Below are positions 46,558 to 56,235 of a DNA stretch of 64,000 nt, piece by piece (the stretch's first letter is position 1; each line of letters opens with the position of its first letter). This stretch comes from Fidelibacterota bacterium. GTDB taxonomy: Bacteria; Fidelibacterota; Marinisomatia; Marinisomatales; UBA1611. Where the stretch lies: positions 10,112 through 74,111 of the forward strand of contig PAPB01000022.1 in NCBI GenBank assembly GCA_002708715.1, in the 5' to 3' direction. The translations under genes were made by a program, and so were the position numbers. Below the pieces are notes generated by a model. The model searched no databases. It worked only from the letters and a program-made list of their open reading frames with translations, and had not been told where the DNA came from.

Positions 46558-47995
46558 TTTGTGTCATCATACTAACTACAAATACAGCAAAAATAGAAAA
46601 AGCAAAACTAATTAATCGCTCAGTGACTATTGCTCTTAATTCGGGTATATTAGACCAAATAATAGTAGTAAAAAACCCAGTCAAAATACCTGCAATTACA
46701 CCCTTTCTCGTTGTTTTTTTCCACCAAAGAGTAAATAGTAATGCTGGACCAAACGCCGATCCTAAACCACTCCAAGCGTAACTGACAACACTAAATATTG
46801 TTTTTCCTGTATATTGAGAGAAAATTGCGATACCATAAGCTGTTAATCCCATAATTATAGTAAAAAAGCGACTATTTGTGACTACATCTAAAACTTTATC
46901 TCTAACTTTTAAACCAATACCAAGATCTTCTGTTATAGCAGAAGTAGAAATGAGCAATTGCGAATCAGCAGTTGACATCATTGCCGCTACAGCCCCTGAA
47001 ATAAACATTCCCGCCAAAATAGGGTGTAATATATCCGTAGCTAATAATGGCATTGATTGTTCAGGGTCAACTGATTGAAAAAATTCTGGTCCAAAATGCA
47101 ACAGTGCAACGATACCAACTAAAAAAGCACCCGAAATTCCAGGGATTGCCCAAATTATCGCAATTTTTCGAGCAACTTTTATTTTTTTTGAACTATTAAT
47201 TGCCATATAACGAGTTAATAAATGAGGCTGGCCTAAATATCCAAACCCCCAACTTAATCCTCCTAAAACTGCTACCGATGCTCCAAGTCCTGTTTGGCCC
47301 ATAAAAAAATCGCTGTTGTGATTATTAAAAAGGCTTTCTGCAGCCAATAATCCATCTTTTATTGTTTTACCACTATCTAATAACTCAATAAAACCCGCCA
47401 TTGGTAATATTACAAGTGTACCAATCATCAAAAAACCTTGTAAAAGATCAGTCCAAGCCACAGCATAAAAACCGCCCATTAATGTATATAAAATAATAAT
47501 AAGTGCCCCTACTGTAATACCTGTTATAGGATCAAAATCAAATAAAGAATTCAACACTTTCCCAGAAGCATGAAATTGCGCAGAAACATAAAACAAAAAG
47601 AAAAAAGCAATAATAATTGAAGAAAAAATTCTAATTATTTTTGATTCGTCTTTAAACTTTCTATGTAGATATTCAGGTATTGTAAGCGCATTATACTTTT
47701 CAGTCTCATCTCTTAGCTTTTCAGCGATAAGGTACCATGAAGCCGTGATGCCAATAATTATACCTATAACAGCCCAGACTTCTCCTAAACCAATTGTGAT
47801 TGCTGCACCAGGTAATGCTAAAAGTAACCAAGCTGATTCTCCAGAAGCTCTCTCTGAGAAAGCAGTAACCCAAGGACCAAGTTTTCTTCCAGCCAAAAGA
47901 TAATCTTCCTGGGTTTTATTCAATTTAAATGTTGAGACACCTACTAATAAAAGAAAGAGTAAGTATACTATAAAAATAAAACTTATTAAATCCAC
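46547..47995 (-). CDS. sodium/proline symporter-like SSS transporter
   Basis: 482 residues, 13 hydrophobic helices. PutP-like marks are LNKTQEDYLLAGRKLGPW, TAFSERASGESAWLLLALPG, YTLMGGFYAVAWTDLLQG and MSTADSQLLISTSAITED, the last covering the sodium-binding serines. Sodium-driven proline import is the likely function; the substrate is inferred by similarity. Start codon is GTG, 1 nt after the uppP stop. No putA-like gene is in the window. Confidence 0.9.
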   Translation of the reverse strand: MDLISFIFIVYLLFLLLVGVSTFKLNKTQEDYLLAGRKLGPWVTAFSERASGESAWLLLALPGAAITIGLGEVWAVIGIIIGITASWYLIAEKLRDETEKYNALTIPEYLHRKFKDESKIIRIFSSIIIAFFFLFYVSAQFHASGKVLNSLFDFDPITGITVGALIIILYTLMGGFYAVAWTDLLQGFLMIGTLVILPMAGFIELLDSGKTIKDGLLAAESLFNNHNSDFFMGQTGLGASVAVLGGLSWGFGYLGQPHLLTRYMAINSSKKIKVARKIAIIWAIPGISGAFLVGIVALLHFGPEFFQSVDPEQSMPLLATDILHPILAGMFISGAVAAMMSTADSQLLISTSAITEDLGIGLKVRDKVLDVVTNSRFFTIIMGLTAYGIAIFSQYTGKTIFSVVSYAWSGLGSAFGPALLFTLWWKKTTRKGVIAGILTGFFTTIIWSNIPELRAIVTERLISFAFSIFAVFVVSMMTQNEN

Positions 47996-47996
47996 T

Positions 47997-48755
47997 TTAG
48001 GATACCAATGAAAACATACCTATAAGAATGCAATAAAACCCAAAATAATGAAATTTCCCTTTGGCCAACCATTTTAATAACCATTTCAAAGCTACTACTC
48101 CAACAATAAAAGAACTAATTAAGGATGCAAACCCTACTGACGGTAAAATACTAAAGCTATGGTTTGCATCAATAAAAGTTAATAAACCAGCACCCGAAAT
48201 AACGGGAATTGCCATTAGAAATGAAAATCGAGCTGCTTCTTTAGCATTAATTCCTAACAAAAGTGCGCAGCATATAGTCATACCACTTCTTGAAATACCT
48301 GGCGTAATTGCAATTGCCTGAGCAAAACCAATTATTATTGAAGAAAAGATAGTATGGCTAATATTTTTCGGTTTAAAATATTTTGAAGATATAAGAATCA
48401 ATCCTGTTATAATTAAAGAAAAGCTAACTAATATAGAATTATCAAAAAATGCTTCAAGCATATTTTTAAAAGTAAAACCAATGATAATTGAAGGGACTGT
48501 GGCAATCAATAATAAAAAAATGAAAAATTGATTACTTTTTAATTTAATTCCAAAAATCAAAAACTTAATATCTTCAAAAAAAACCACGAATATACTTGCT
48601 AGAGTACCCATATGCACTAATACTTCAATTTCATTTCCTGGGTTATCTATATTTAAAAAATTTTGAATTAAAACTAAATGCCCTGAACTACTAATTGGAA
48701 GGAACTCTGTTATACCTTGCACTATTCCTAAAATAATTGCTTCAATATATGTCAT
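47997..48755 (-). CDS. uppP: undecaprenyl-diphosphate phosphatase
   Basis: A 252-residue BacA-type membrane enzyme that recycles undecaprenyl pyrophosphate to the monophosphate for cell-wall and glycan synthesis. Both catalytic motifs are present: GIVQGITEFLPISSSGHL near the N-terminus and AIAITPGISRSGMTI near residue 165. It follows pgeF after 3 nt. The cofactor it regenerates is the same lipid carrier used by the DPM1-like transferase at 39612. Confidence 0.97.
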   Translation of the reverse strand: MTYIEAIILGIVQGITEFLPISSSGHLVLIQNFLNIDNPGNEIEVLVHMGTLASIFVVFFEDIKFLIFGIKLKSNQFFIFLLLIATVPSIIIGFTFKNMLEAFFDNSILVSFSLIITGLILISSKYFKPKNISHTIFSSIIIGFAQAIAITPGISRSGMTICCALLLGINAKEAARFSFLMAIPVISGAGLLTFIDANHSFSILPSVGFASLISSFIVGVVALKWLLKWLAKGKFHYFGFYCILIGMFSLVS

Positions 48756-48758
48756 ACA

Positions 48759-49460
48759 TTAATTCTTTTTAAATGTTCTATATCCAATTAAGCCAATCAT
48801 TCGATCTGTTGTTCCTCGAGATCTTCTATAGGACCAATAATTATCTTCCATGCAAAATGTACAATCAGGAGTAATATGGATCGCTTCCTTTAAAAAACCT
48901 ACTTTGATTAAATTATCAAAAGCTATTTTTTGAAGATTGACTTGATACTTTCTATTTTTTTTTAATTTTAAATATTTTTTTGGAAATTTATCTGCAACAT
49001 CAATTCCAATTTCAAAACAACAATTTTGAATAGATGGTCCAATAATAATATCAAAATTCTTCAAATTATGCTTGGAATTTTTTAATAATATAGCTGTTTG
49101 TTTAATAATTCCATTTATTAATCCTCTCCATCCAGCATGGATAATACCATATACTGTTTTATTTTGATGAGCAAAATATATTGGCATACAGTCGGCAACT
49201 TTTATTGAACATACAATTTTTGGATTCGTAGTAAATACTCCATCACAATCTTCAAAAACTCCAGCTGAATTAGATAAGATTACATTAGTTGTATGTTTCT
49301 GCATAGGAACAATGAGAATATTTTCCTTGAAACTATATGAATTAAATTTAGATGAAAGTACCTTATTAATTCCGTCATTATTTTTTTTTGTTATAAATTG
49401 GGCCAGAATTTGTGGATTATTAAAATTATTAAAAATATTCAGTAAATTATCTTGTTTCAT
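48759..49460 (-). CDS. pgeF: peptidoglycan editing factor PgeF (laccase-domain)
   Basis: A 233-residue zinc-binding protein of the YfiH/PgeF family, which in other bacteria removes mis-incorporated residues from cell-wall precursors. Metal and active-site residues appear in VADCMPIYFAH and IIHAGWRGLINGII, followed by IGPSIQNCCFEIG. The C-terminal DNYWSYRRSRGTTDRMIGLI is typical. ATG overlaps the LppC-like stop as ATGA. Its neighbours LppC-like and uppP make a coherent cell-wall group. Confidence 0.95.
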   Translation of the reverse strand: MKQDNLLNIFNNFNNPQILAQFITKKNNDGINKVLSSKFNSYSFKENILIVPMQKHTTNVILSNSAGVFEDCDGVFTTNPKIVCSIKVADCMPIYFAHQNKTVYGIIHAGWRGLINGIIKQTAILLKNSKHNLKNFDIIIGPSIQNCCFEIGIDVADKFPKKYLKLKKNRKYQVNLQKIAFDNLIKVGFLKEAIHITPDCTFCMEDNYWSYRRSRGTTDRMIGLIGYRTFKKN

Positions 49461-51295
49461 TTTATTTTATATTTAAATATTACCCCATCATACATACCTA
49501 CATTTTTTATATTCTTATTTGAATATTGCAATACTTGTGCCAAAATATTTTCATTTTTATTTTTACCTGAAAACCCTATAGATAATTTTTCTCCGTAATA
49601 TTCTTTATTAATCTTTAGAGTTTTTAAAAAATGTTTTCTATTATTCGAACCTTTTTTAATAATCTGTTCTAAATATTTAACATGCTCTTTTGAAATATTA
49701 TAATAATGAATAAATACGTCACCATCATTAAAATCTTCAACAGAATTAACATCGGTTATTATATGCATTCCTTGAACATGAGGTCCTATTACTTCTTGAT
49801 TTAGTAATTTCATATCTAACCAATTTTTATTACCAAAAATAGAAGTTTTTAAATTATAAAATGGTAATTGAGTACCAACATATGTTAATTCATTTGGTCT
49901 AATTGGGATATATAATGCTTGAATAGTGGCTAACTCAACTTTAGATGAATCTTTTTTATCCATCTTTTCATCCTCTTCTTTAGGAAGAGCAAAAAAGTCT
50001 TTAACATCAACATCAAAAAGAGCATCTAAACTATCAATCTCTAAGTTAACAAAATCACTACTTTCATCCTCTTTTGGAATTAATTCCCATGCCTTTTTCC
50101 TAATATTCTTTAATTGTCTTGATAAATTAATTGGTTTATCTATATACCATTCAATAGCAATTGGATCAATACCTAACTGATGGCATTCATTTAAAAAATA
50201 ATCAGTTATTAATTTATTATGCCCATCCCCAGGTGATAAAACAGCAATAGTTTTATAGCCTAATTCTTTAATAATCATTTGAGCTGTGCGTTCAGCCATA
50301 GTTTTAAAAGATGGTGAAAGAAAAAAGATGTTTTCATTAAGATCTGATATTCCAACTGGTGCATTATTTGGAACTAAAATTGGAATATTGAGATTAGTAC
50401 CAGCAATAGTATAAATTTCTTCATTAGTTAAAGGTCCAAGAATAGCTGAAATCAAATTATTTTTATTAATATCTTTAACAATTTTCAAAGAATTAATACC
50501 TAACCCCGCACTGTCATAAATAATAAAACGAATTAATGGTACCTCTAGAGACTCTGAAAGTCCTAATAAATATGAAGAGCCCATATCTTTTTTATTTCCT
50601 GAAAGAGGAATTATCACCCCTATAGTGGTAGGACCATTTACATATTCTTTTTCTAATTTTAATAAATTCCCATACAATTTTGAAAATTTCCCAGGCAAAT
50701 AATATGTATCAATATCATTTAATATAAATTCTACTGCATAATTATCGCCTTTAATCCAAGCTTGGTAAGCTCTAGCAAGATTAATTATTGTGCGATTAAA
50801 TATATTCCTCTCCCTAAAAAGGATTCCTTCAATATTTTCTTCCTTCAGCCCTAAAGCGATACAATTATATAATCTTTGGTCAATTTCATTTATGAATGAT
50901 AAATCCTTAATTAAAGGTCTAGCAATAATATAATTTTTAAAAGCTTGTGACACTTTTCCTTCATTAAGAGCACAATCACCCAATAATAAATATGTATCAA
51001 ATTCATATGGAGATCCTGGATAATTAGCTAATATAGCTTTACATGTACGCCTAGCCTCACCCCATAGCCCTTGTTGGTTTTGAGATTTTGCAATTAAAAG
51101 CTGAGAGGCAGGGTCTCTATAGTCTCTATCATTTTTTAAAATATTTTTAAAAACACTCTCAGCCAGCTGATATCTACCTTCTTTATAGTATTCAACAGCT
51201 TGATTAAATTTTTGATAATATGATTTTTGATCCGTTTCGACTGCAATGATCGTTGATTGAAATAGAAAGATAAAAAGTGGTACTAATTTTATCAT
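49457..51295 (-). CDS. LppC/PBP-activator-like protein: TPR plus periplasmic-binding-protein domain
   Basis: 612 residues. A signal peptide is followed by N-terminal TPRs (KFNQAVEYYKEGRYQLAESV, then SPYEFDTYLLLGDCALNEGK). A type I periplasmic-binding fold follows from about 215: TTIGVIIPLSGNKKDMGSSY, then LISAILGPLTNEEIYTIA, NIPILVPNNAPVGI and IIKELGYKTIAVLSPGDG. This TPR-plus-PBP layout is that of LpoA/LppC-type activators of penicillin-binding proteins and of related leucine-binding-like receptors. An acidic Ser/Asp/Glu-rich insertion (about 405-455) is unusual. Coupling by ATGA to pgeF supports a cell-wall role. Confidence 0.82.
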   Translation of the reverse strand: MIKLVPLFIFLFQSTIIAVETDQKSYYQKFNQAVEYYKEGRYQLAESVFKNILKNDRDYRDPASQLLIAKSQNQQGLWGEARRTCKAILANYPGSPYEFDTYLLLGDCALNEGKVSQAFKNYIIARPLIKDLSFINEIDQRLYNCIALGLKEENIEGILFRERNIFNRTIINLARAYQAWIKGDNYAVEFILNDIDTYYLPGKFSKLYGNLLKLEKEYVNGPTTIGVIIPLSGNKKDMGSSYLLGLSESLEVPLIRFIIYDSAGLGINSLKIVKDINKNNLISAILGPLTNEEIYTIAGTNLNIPILVPNNAPVGISDLNENIFFLSPSFKTMAERTAQMIIKELGYKTIAVLSPGDGHNKLITDYFLNECHQLGIDPIAIEWYIDKPINLSRQLKNIRKKAWELIPKEDESSDFVNLEIDSLDALFDVDVKDFFALPKEEDEKMDKKDSSKVELATIQALYIPIRPNELTYVGTQLPFYNLKTSIFGNKNWLDMKLLNQEVIGPHVQGMHIITDVNSVEDFNDGDVFIHYYNISKEHVKYLEQIIKKGSNNRKHFLKTLKINKEYYGEKLSIGFSGKNKNENILAQVLQYSNKNIKNVGMYDGVIFKYKIK

Positions 51296-51339
51296 TTAGC
51301 TATAGTAATTTCTTATTAATATAAATTGACATTATAAAA

Positions 51340-52212
51340 TTAATATGTAATATAAGTTAATTTGCCATATTCAAACTGATAATAGATTTTTTTATTGGAT
51401 ACATTATAAATCCATTGCTCGCTTATACCATGCCTACTAGAAGTAAAATTAATTTCATCAGGGTACCCTTTAGCTATTCTAACCTGTCTTTCTGTCATTC
51501 CTATTTCAGTTTGATTATTTTTTATTTTATCGATAACTGTATTAGGCCATTTAGTTGGCAAGGGATCCATTAAGAAATAATTATCCTTAATACCAAAACG
51601 CACACCTTGGATATTATAACGAACCAAAGCTGTTTCTCCATTTTCATTAGAAACCTTTAACCATATAGGATGACCGTTATCAGCATTTTGAAACTTAACA
51701 ATATCAATTACGTTTACTTTTTGAAACCGAAAAAAATCACTATTAATATTTGCATGAAATCCATTCTTATCCAAAATATCATTCAACCAAACCATTCTCC
51801 CAATCAATTTTTTTGCGCTAAGAAAAGTTTCATTAAATACTATAAAACTCGGAATTGAAATCTGAGAATTAATTGTATTAGTAAGCGATACCTTGTACTG
51901 CTTATTCTTACTATCTTTAAATACAAGATATATGTTTTTTTGAGTCCTAAAAGATCCAACTATAATAAATTTTTTTTCTGTAAAACGATAATAAGGTTTA
52001 AACCTTCGAGAATGGATTTTAGAAAATATTTTGTTAAAGCGTTTTGTCTTTTTATATGATTCATCTAAATCGGCTATATAAATTTCTTTACCAGACCATT
52101 CGTTTAACGATATGTTATCTATTTTGTTTTTGAATAAAAAACAATTTGAGAAAAATAATGATAAAAATATAATGAGAATCTTTAAAAATGAACTCATATC
52201 CTTTCTTATCAT
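51340..52212 (-). CDS. putative lipoprotein with SmpA/OmlA-like C-terminus
   Basis: 290 residues with a lipoprotein signal (LKILIIFLSLFFSNC, lipobox FSNC). The middle is beta-rich and unfamiliar. The C-terminal ~60 residues IGMTERQVRIAKGYPDEINF and EQWIYNVSNKKIYYQFEYGK follow the pattern of SmpA/BamE/OmlA domains (GMTxxQVxxxxGxPD...WxY). BamE-type proteins assist outer-membrane protein insertion, but whether this one does is unknown. The ATG overlaps the stop of the MORN reading frame as ATGA, so it is coupled to that gene. A second in-frame ATG at 52197 sits too close to its AGGA to be likely. Confidence 0.6.
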   Translation of the reverse strand: MIRKDMSSFLKILIIFLSLFFSNCFLFKNKIDNISLNEWSGKEIYIADLDESYKKTKRFNKIFSKIHSRRFKPYYRFTEKKFIIVGSFRTQKNIYLVFKDSKNKQYKVSLTNTINSQISIPSFIVFNETFLSAKKLIGRMVWLNDILDKNGFHANINSDFFRFQKVNVIDIVKFQNADNGHPIWLKVSNENGETALVRYNIQGVRFGIKDNYFLMDPLPTKWPNTVIDKIKNNQTEIGMTERQVRIAKGYPDEINFTSSRHGISEQWIYNVSNKKIYYQFEYGKLTYITY

Positions 52213-52775
52213 TCTATTGGCTTACCATTCTCCCAAACACCAACTCTTTTATCTCCATTGGGATAGGTAAATGTTCCCTGGCCCTCCATATTACCATTTT
52301 TAAATTCACCAACATATTTATTGCCATTTGAATAAGTAAAAACTCCTAATCCTTCTCTTTTTCCTTCTACAAATTCACCAATGTATAAATTCCCATTTGT
52401 AAAAGAGTAACTACCTTTTCCTTCCATAATACCATTAACAAACATACCTTCGTATTCATTACCATTTAAAAAAGTATATTTACCCTGCCCATTAATTTTA
52501 TCCTCTTTCCATTCACCTATATATGAAGATCCATCTGATAATATTAGAGTACCAAATCCATCTCTTTTACCATTATTAAAAGTACCATCATATCTATCAC
52601 CGTTAGAAAAAATAAATATACCTTGACCATTTAATTTACCGTTTAAAAAATTACCTTCGCATACTCCACCATTAGAGAATTGATATTTACCTTTTCCAGT
52701 CATTTCATTATTATCCCAAGAACCAACATATAAATCTCCATCTACAAATTCATATTTACCATTATAATGTTTCAT
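52209..52775 (-). CDS. C-terminal part of the giant MORN-repeat protein (separate frame)
   Basis: 188 codons made entirely of MORN repeats (DLYVGSW, YDGTFNNGKRDGFG, YIGEWKEDKINGQG, and others; eight visible), ending NGDKRVGVWENGKPIE. Its ATG lies inside a repeat, at the point where neighbouring repeats read W-K-N-D-M, and there is no signal peptide. It is therefore not a convincing independent gene. The same frame stays open upstream to 52829 and continues the repeat pattern of the 1183-codon ORF after a one-base shift. I read it as the 3' end of that gene, made into a separate ORF by the frameshift; joined, the protein would be about 1371 residues. Confidence 0.85.
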   Translation of the reverse strand: MKHYNGKYEFVDGDLYVGSWDNNEMTGKGKYQFSNGGVCEGNFLNGKLNGQGIFIFSNGDRYDGTFNNGKRDGFGTLILSDGSSYIGEWKEDKINGQGKYTFLNGNEYEGMFVNGIMEGKGSYSFTNGNLYIGEFVEGKREGLGVFTYSNGNKYVGEFKNGNMEGQGTFTYPNGDKRVGVWENGKPIE

Positions 52776-55700
52776 ATCATTCTTCCATGACCCTTCATAT
52801 CGATCTCCAATAGAAGAATGAAAAACACCTTTCCATCTTTTTTACCAAACTTCCAATCACCTTCATAGGTATCACCTATAGAATTAGAATAAGTTCCCTT
52901 GCCATGAAAAATATTATTTTTGAAATTCCCTTTATATATTACATCATCAATAATAAAAGTTGCATTTCCAAACCCTTCCTTTTTACCATTATACCAAGCA
53001 CCTTCATAAGTATCACCATTTGCATATTTTAATATGCCTTTCCCGTGCTTTAAATCATTTTTCCAATCACCTTCATAAATATCACCTATAGAATTAGAAT
53101 AGGATCCCCTACCATTCCTCATATCATTTTCCCAATCACCTTTAAAAATATTGCCTTTGGAATCAGTATATATCCCAAATCCATCCTTTATACCATCTTT
53201 CCATTTACCTTTATATATATCTCCATTTTTATAAGATTGATGTCCCTCACCCATTTTTACATTTTGATACCAAGAACCAGTATATCTATCTCCATTTTTA
53301 TATATATATATACCTTCACCATGCTTTTTATTTGCCAACCAATTTCCTTCAAAAGTTTCCCCATTTGCATATAAAATTTTTCCCTGACCTTCCATTTTCC
53401 CATTTTTCCATTTACCCTCGTATCTATTACCATTTTTAAAATCCATCTCACCAAAACCATTTTTTTTATCATCTTTCCATTCGCCTTCATAATGTTCACC
53501 ATTATTAGATATTAATATTCCTCTACCATTACGTCTATCCATCAACCACTCACCTTCATAAGTATCACCATTTAGATATTTAAATGACCCGCGACCATTA
53601 AATTTATCCTCTTTCCAATTACCCACATATCTATTACCATTGATAAATAAATTTTCAGCATCTATTTTTTTATCTTTTTTATTACCAGCGAAAATATATG
53701 TACCCTCACCTTCTCTTTTCCCATTTTTCCAATAACCTGAATAACGATGTCCTAAGTAATCAGTGAATGTTCCTTCTCCATGCTTTTTATCACCTTTCCA
53801 TTCGCCAACATATTTATCCCCTTTTTCATTTGTGAATGTTCCTTTTCCATTCTTTTGACCATTTTTCCAATAACCCGAATATTTTGTTTCACTACTAACA
53901 AAAGTACCTCTGCCGTTTTTTTGCCCATCAATCCATTCACCATCATAAATATCTCCATTTGAATAATTATATATACCAATTCCTTGCATAACACCCTTTA
54001 ACCAATCTCCATCATAGAATTCACCATTAACAAAAGAGTGCTTCCCTTTTCCATATCTTTGATTATCAACCCACTCACCTTCATATTTACCACCATCAGA
54101 ATAGGTATATATTCCTGTTCCATATCTTAAACTATTTTTCCATTCTCCTTCATATACACTGCCTGATGCATATATCATTTTACCTTGACCATTTATTTGA
54201 TCATTTTCCCAATTACCTAAATAATTACTACCATTTGGATAAGTCTGTAGCCCTAAACCATTTCTTTTATCTTTAAACCACTTACCTTCATATTTTTCTA
54301 AATTAGATGAAATAAAAATACCGTCACCTTCTTTTAAATTCTCATGCCATTGGCCAATATATTCATCACCATAAACAGTGTTAAATTTGCCATTGCCATC
54401 TCTTTTCCCATTTACCCATCCACCTTCATAAATATCTCCATTTGCATAATTATAAATACCTTCACCATAAAATTGACTATTCTTCCATTCTCCTTTATAT
54501 GAATTTCCGTCTAAATCATAGAACACACCATATCCATTCATCGCATCACCTGTCCATACTCCTTCATAAGTACGACCATCTATATATGACATCATTCCTT
54601 GTCCCTCTAATTCACCTCTTACAAAAGAACCTTTATATTTTTTCCCATCAGAATAACTTAATATACCCTGACCCTCTTTCATGCCTTGAACCCAATCTCC
54701 TAAATAAATATCTCCATTTGTATAATTATAATTACCATAGCCATCCATTTTGTCATTTTTCCATTCACCATTATAAATATCACCATTTAATATTTCATAT
54801 TTCCCTTCGCCATTACGTTTACCATTTAAAAAAGATCCTTCATATACATTACCATTTGCATAATTATAAATACCATAGCCAGTTCTTTTATCCTCTTTCC
54901 ATTCACCTTCATAACGACTACCATTAGTGAAAATATATAGTCCATGTCCATGCATTTTCCCTTCTAACCATTCACCAACATAGGTTTCACCCAAATATGA
55001 CCTAAAAGATCCATGTCCATTTAGCCTCCCATCAGAAAAGTATCCTTCGTAATTATTTCCACTAGAAGAAGTATATATTCCTTCTCCTTCCATTTTATCA
55101 CTTTCCCATTGTCCATGGTACTCATTACCATTAATAAAATTATATGAACCCCATCCATGCATTTTCCCTATATCAAAATCGCCTTCATACTTATCACCAT
55201 TTTCGTAATTATAGATTCCATAACCATGAATTAATCCATTTTCCCATTGCCCACTATATGATGCACCACTTTCATAAATAAACGTACCTTGACCATGCCG
55301 CAAATCATCTTTCCATTCACCTTCATATAAATTGCCATTAGGATATTTAAAAGTCCCAATACCATTTTTCACGCCATCCCAAAATTCACCCTCGTAAGTA
55401 TTGCCATTTTTAAAAGTAAATATTCCTAAACCTGATCTTTGTCCTTTTTTATACTCACCTTCATATTTTTCTCCATTTGTATAGGTGAATACTCCATTAC
55501 CATCTTCTTTACCATTAATAAATTCACCTACATATTTATTACCATTTTTAAAAATATATGTTCCTTTGCCATGACTTTTATCATCTTTCCACTGACCATG
55601 ATACTCATTACCATTAAAAAATTTATAAATGCCATTCCCTTCCATATTTCCATTAACAAATTCTCCTTCATACTGGTCTCCGTTTAAATAATTAAAAATA

Positions 55701-56235
55701 CCTTTACCATGTTTTTTACCATCAACAAAATCACCTTTATAAATATTACCACTTTTAAAAGTATAAGAACCGAAGCCATTCATCTCACCAGATTGAAATT
55801 CTCCATCATAGATATTCCCTTTCCCATCACTTGAAACGCCATGACCATGTTTCTTATCATTTATCCAATTACCTATGTATTTTCCTCCAAAAGGATAAAT
55901 ATAAGTTCCAAGACCATCTTTCTTATTATTTTTCCATTCGCCAATATATGAATTACCAAAAGGATAAAAATATGTTCCCTCACCATGTTTCTCTCCCTTT
56001 AACCATTCTCCTTCATATTTTTCTCCCCCAATAATATATAGGATACCCCATCCATTAAAGTGATCATTTTCAAAAGTACCAATATATGTATGACTATCAT
56101 TATTAAAAGTTAAAGTTCCTTCTCCATGCATTTTATCATTTAACCAATTTCCATCATACGTGTCACCATTTGAGTATACAAATTTTCCATTTCCATGCCT
56201 TTTTCCATTCTCTAAACCACCATTGTAATTAAAAC
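52215..56235 (-). repeat. tandem array of about 57 MORN-coding units
   Basis: The region is a near-continuous array of ~69-nt units (23 codons), consensus Y-x-G-x-W/F-x-x-x-x-x-x-G-x-G-x-x-x-x-x-x-G. By hand I count 48 YxGxW/F-type units before the frameshift and nine after. The only long interruption is a 10-15 residue insertion (NKKDKKIDAENLFI) at about 53640-53690. The units are diverged in DNA, so this is an old protein repeat and not recent satellite expansion. Confidence 0.9.

Noticed and set aside
52838-52843. Programmed -1 frameshifting at the six-A run in the MORN gene
   Set aside because: The AAAAAAG is not in the zero-frame register of a slippery heptamer and lies several bases before the shift point; a lost base is simpler.
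54442-54927. 161-codon plus-strand ORF rich in His, Tyr and Leu within the MORN gene
   Set aside because: It is antisense to the MORN array, and its composition is just the complement of the repeat codons; no start signal or family pattern.
52215-56235. CRISPR-like or satellite DNA periodicity
   Set aside because: The ~69-nt period is explained by MORN protein repeats with diverged codons; there are no constant repeats with unique spacers.
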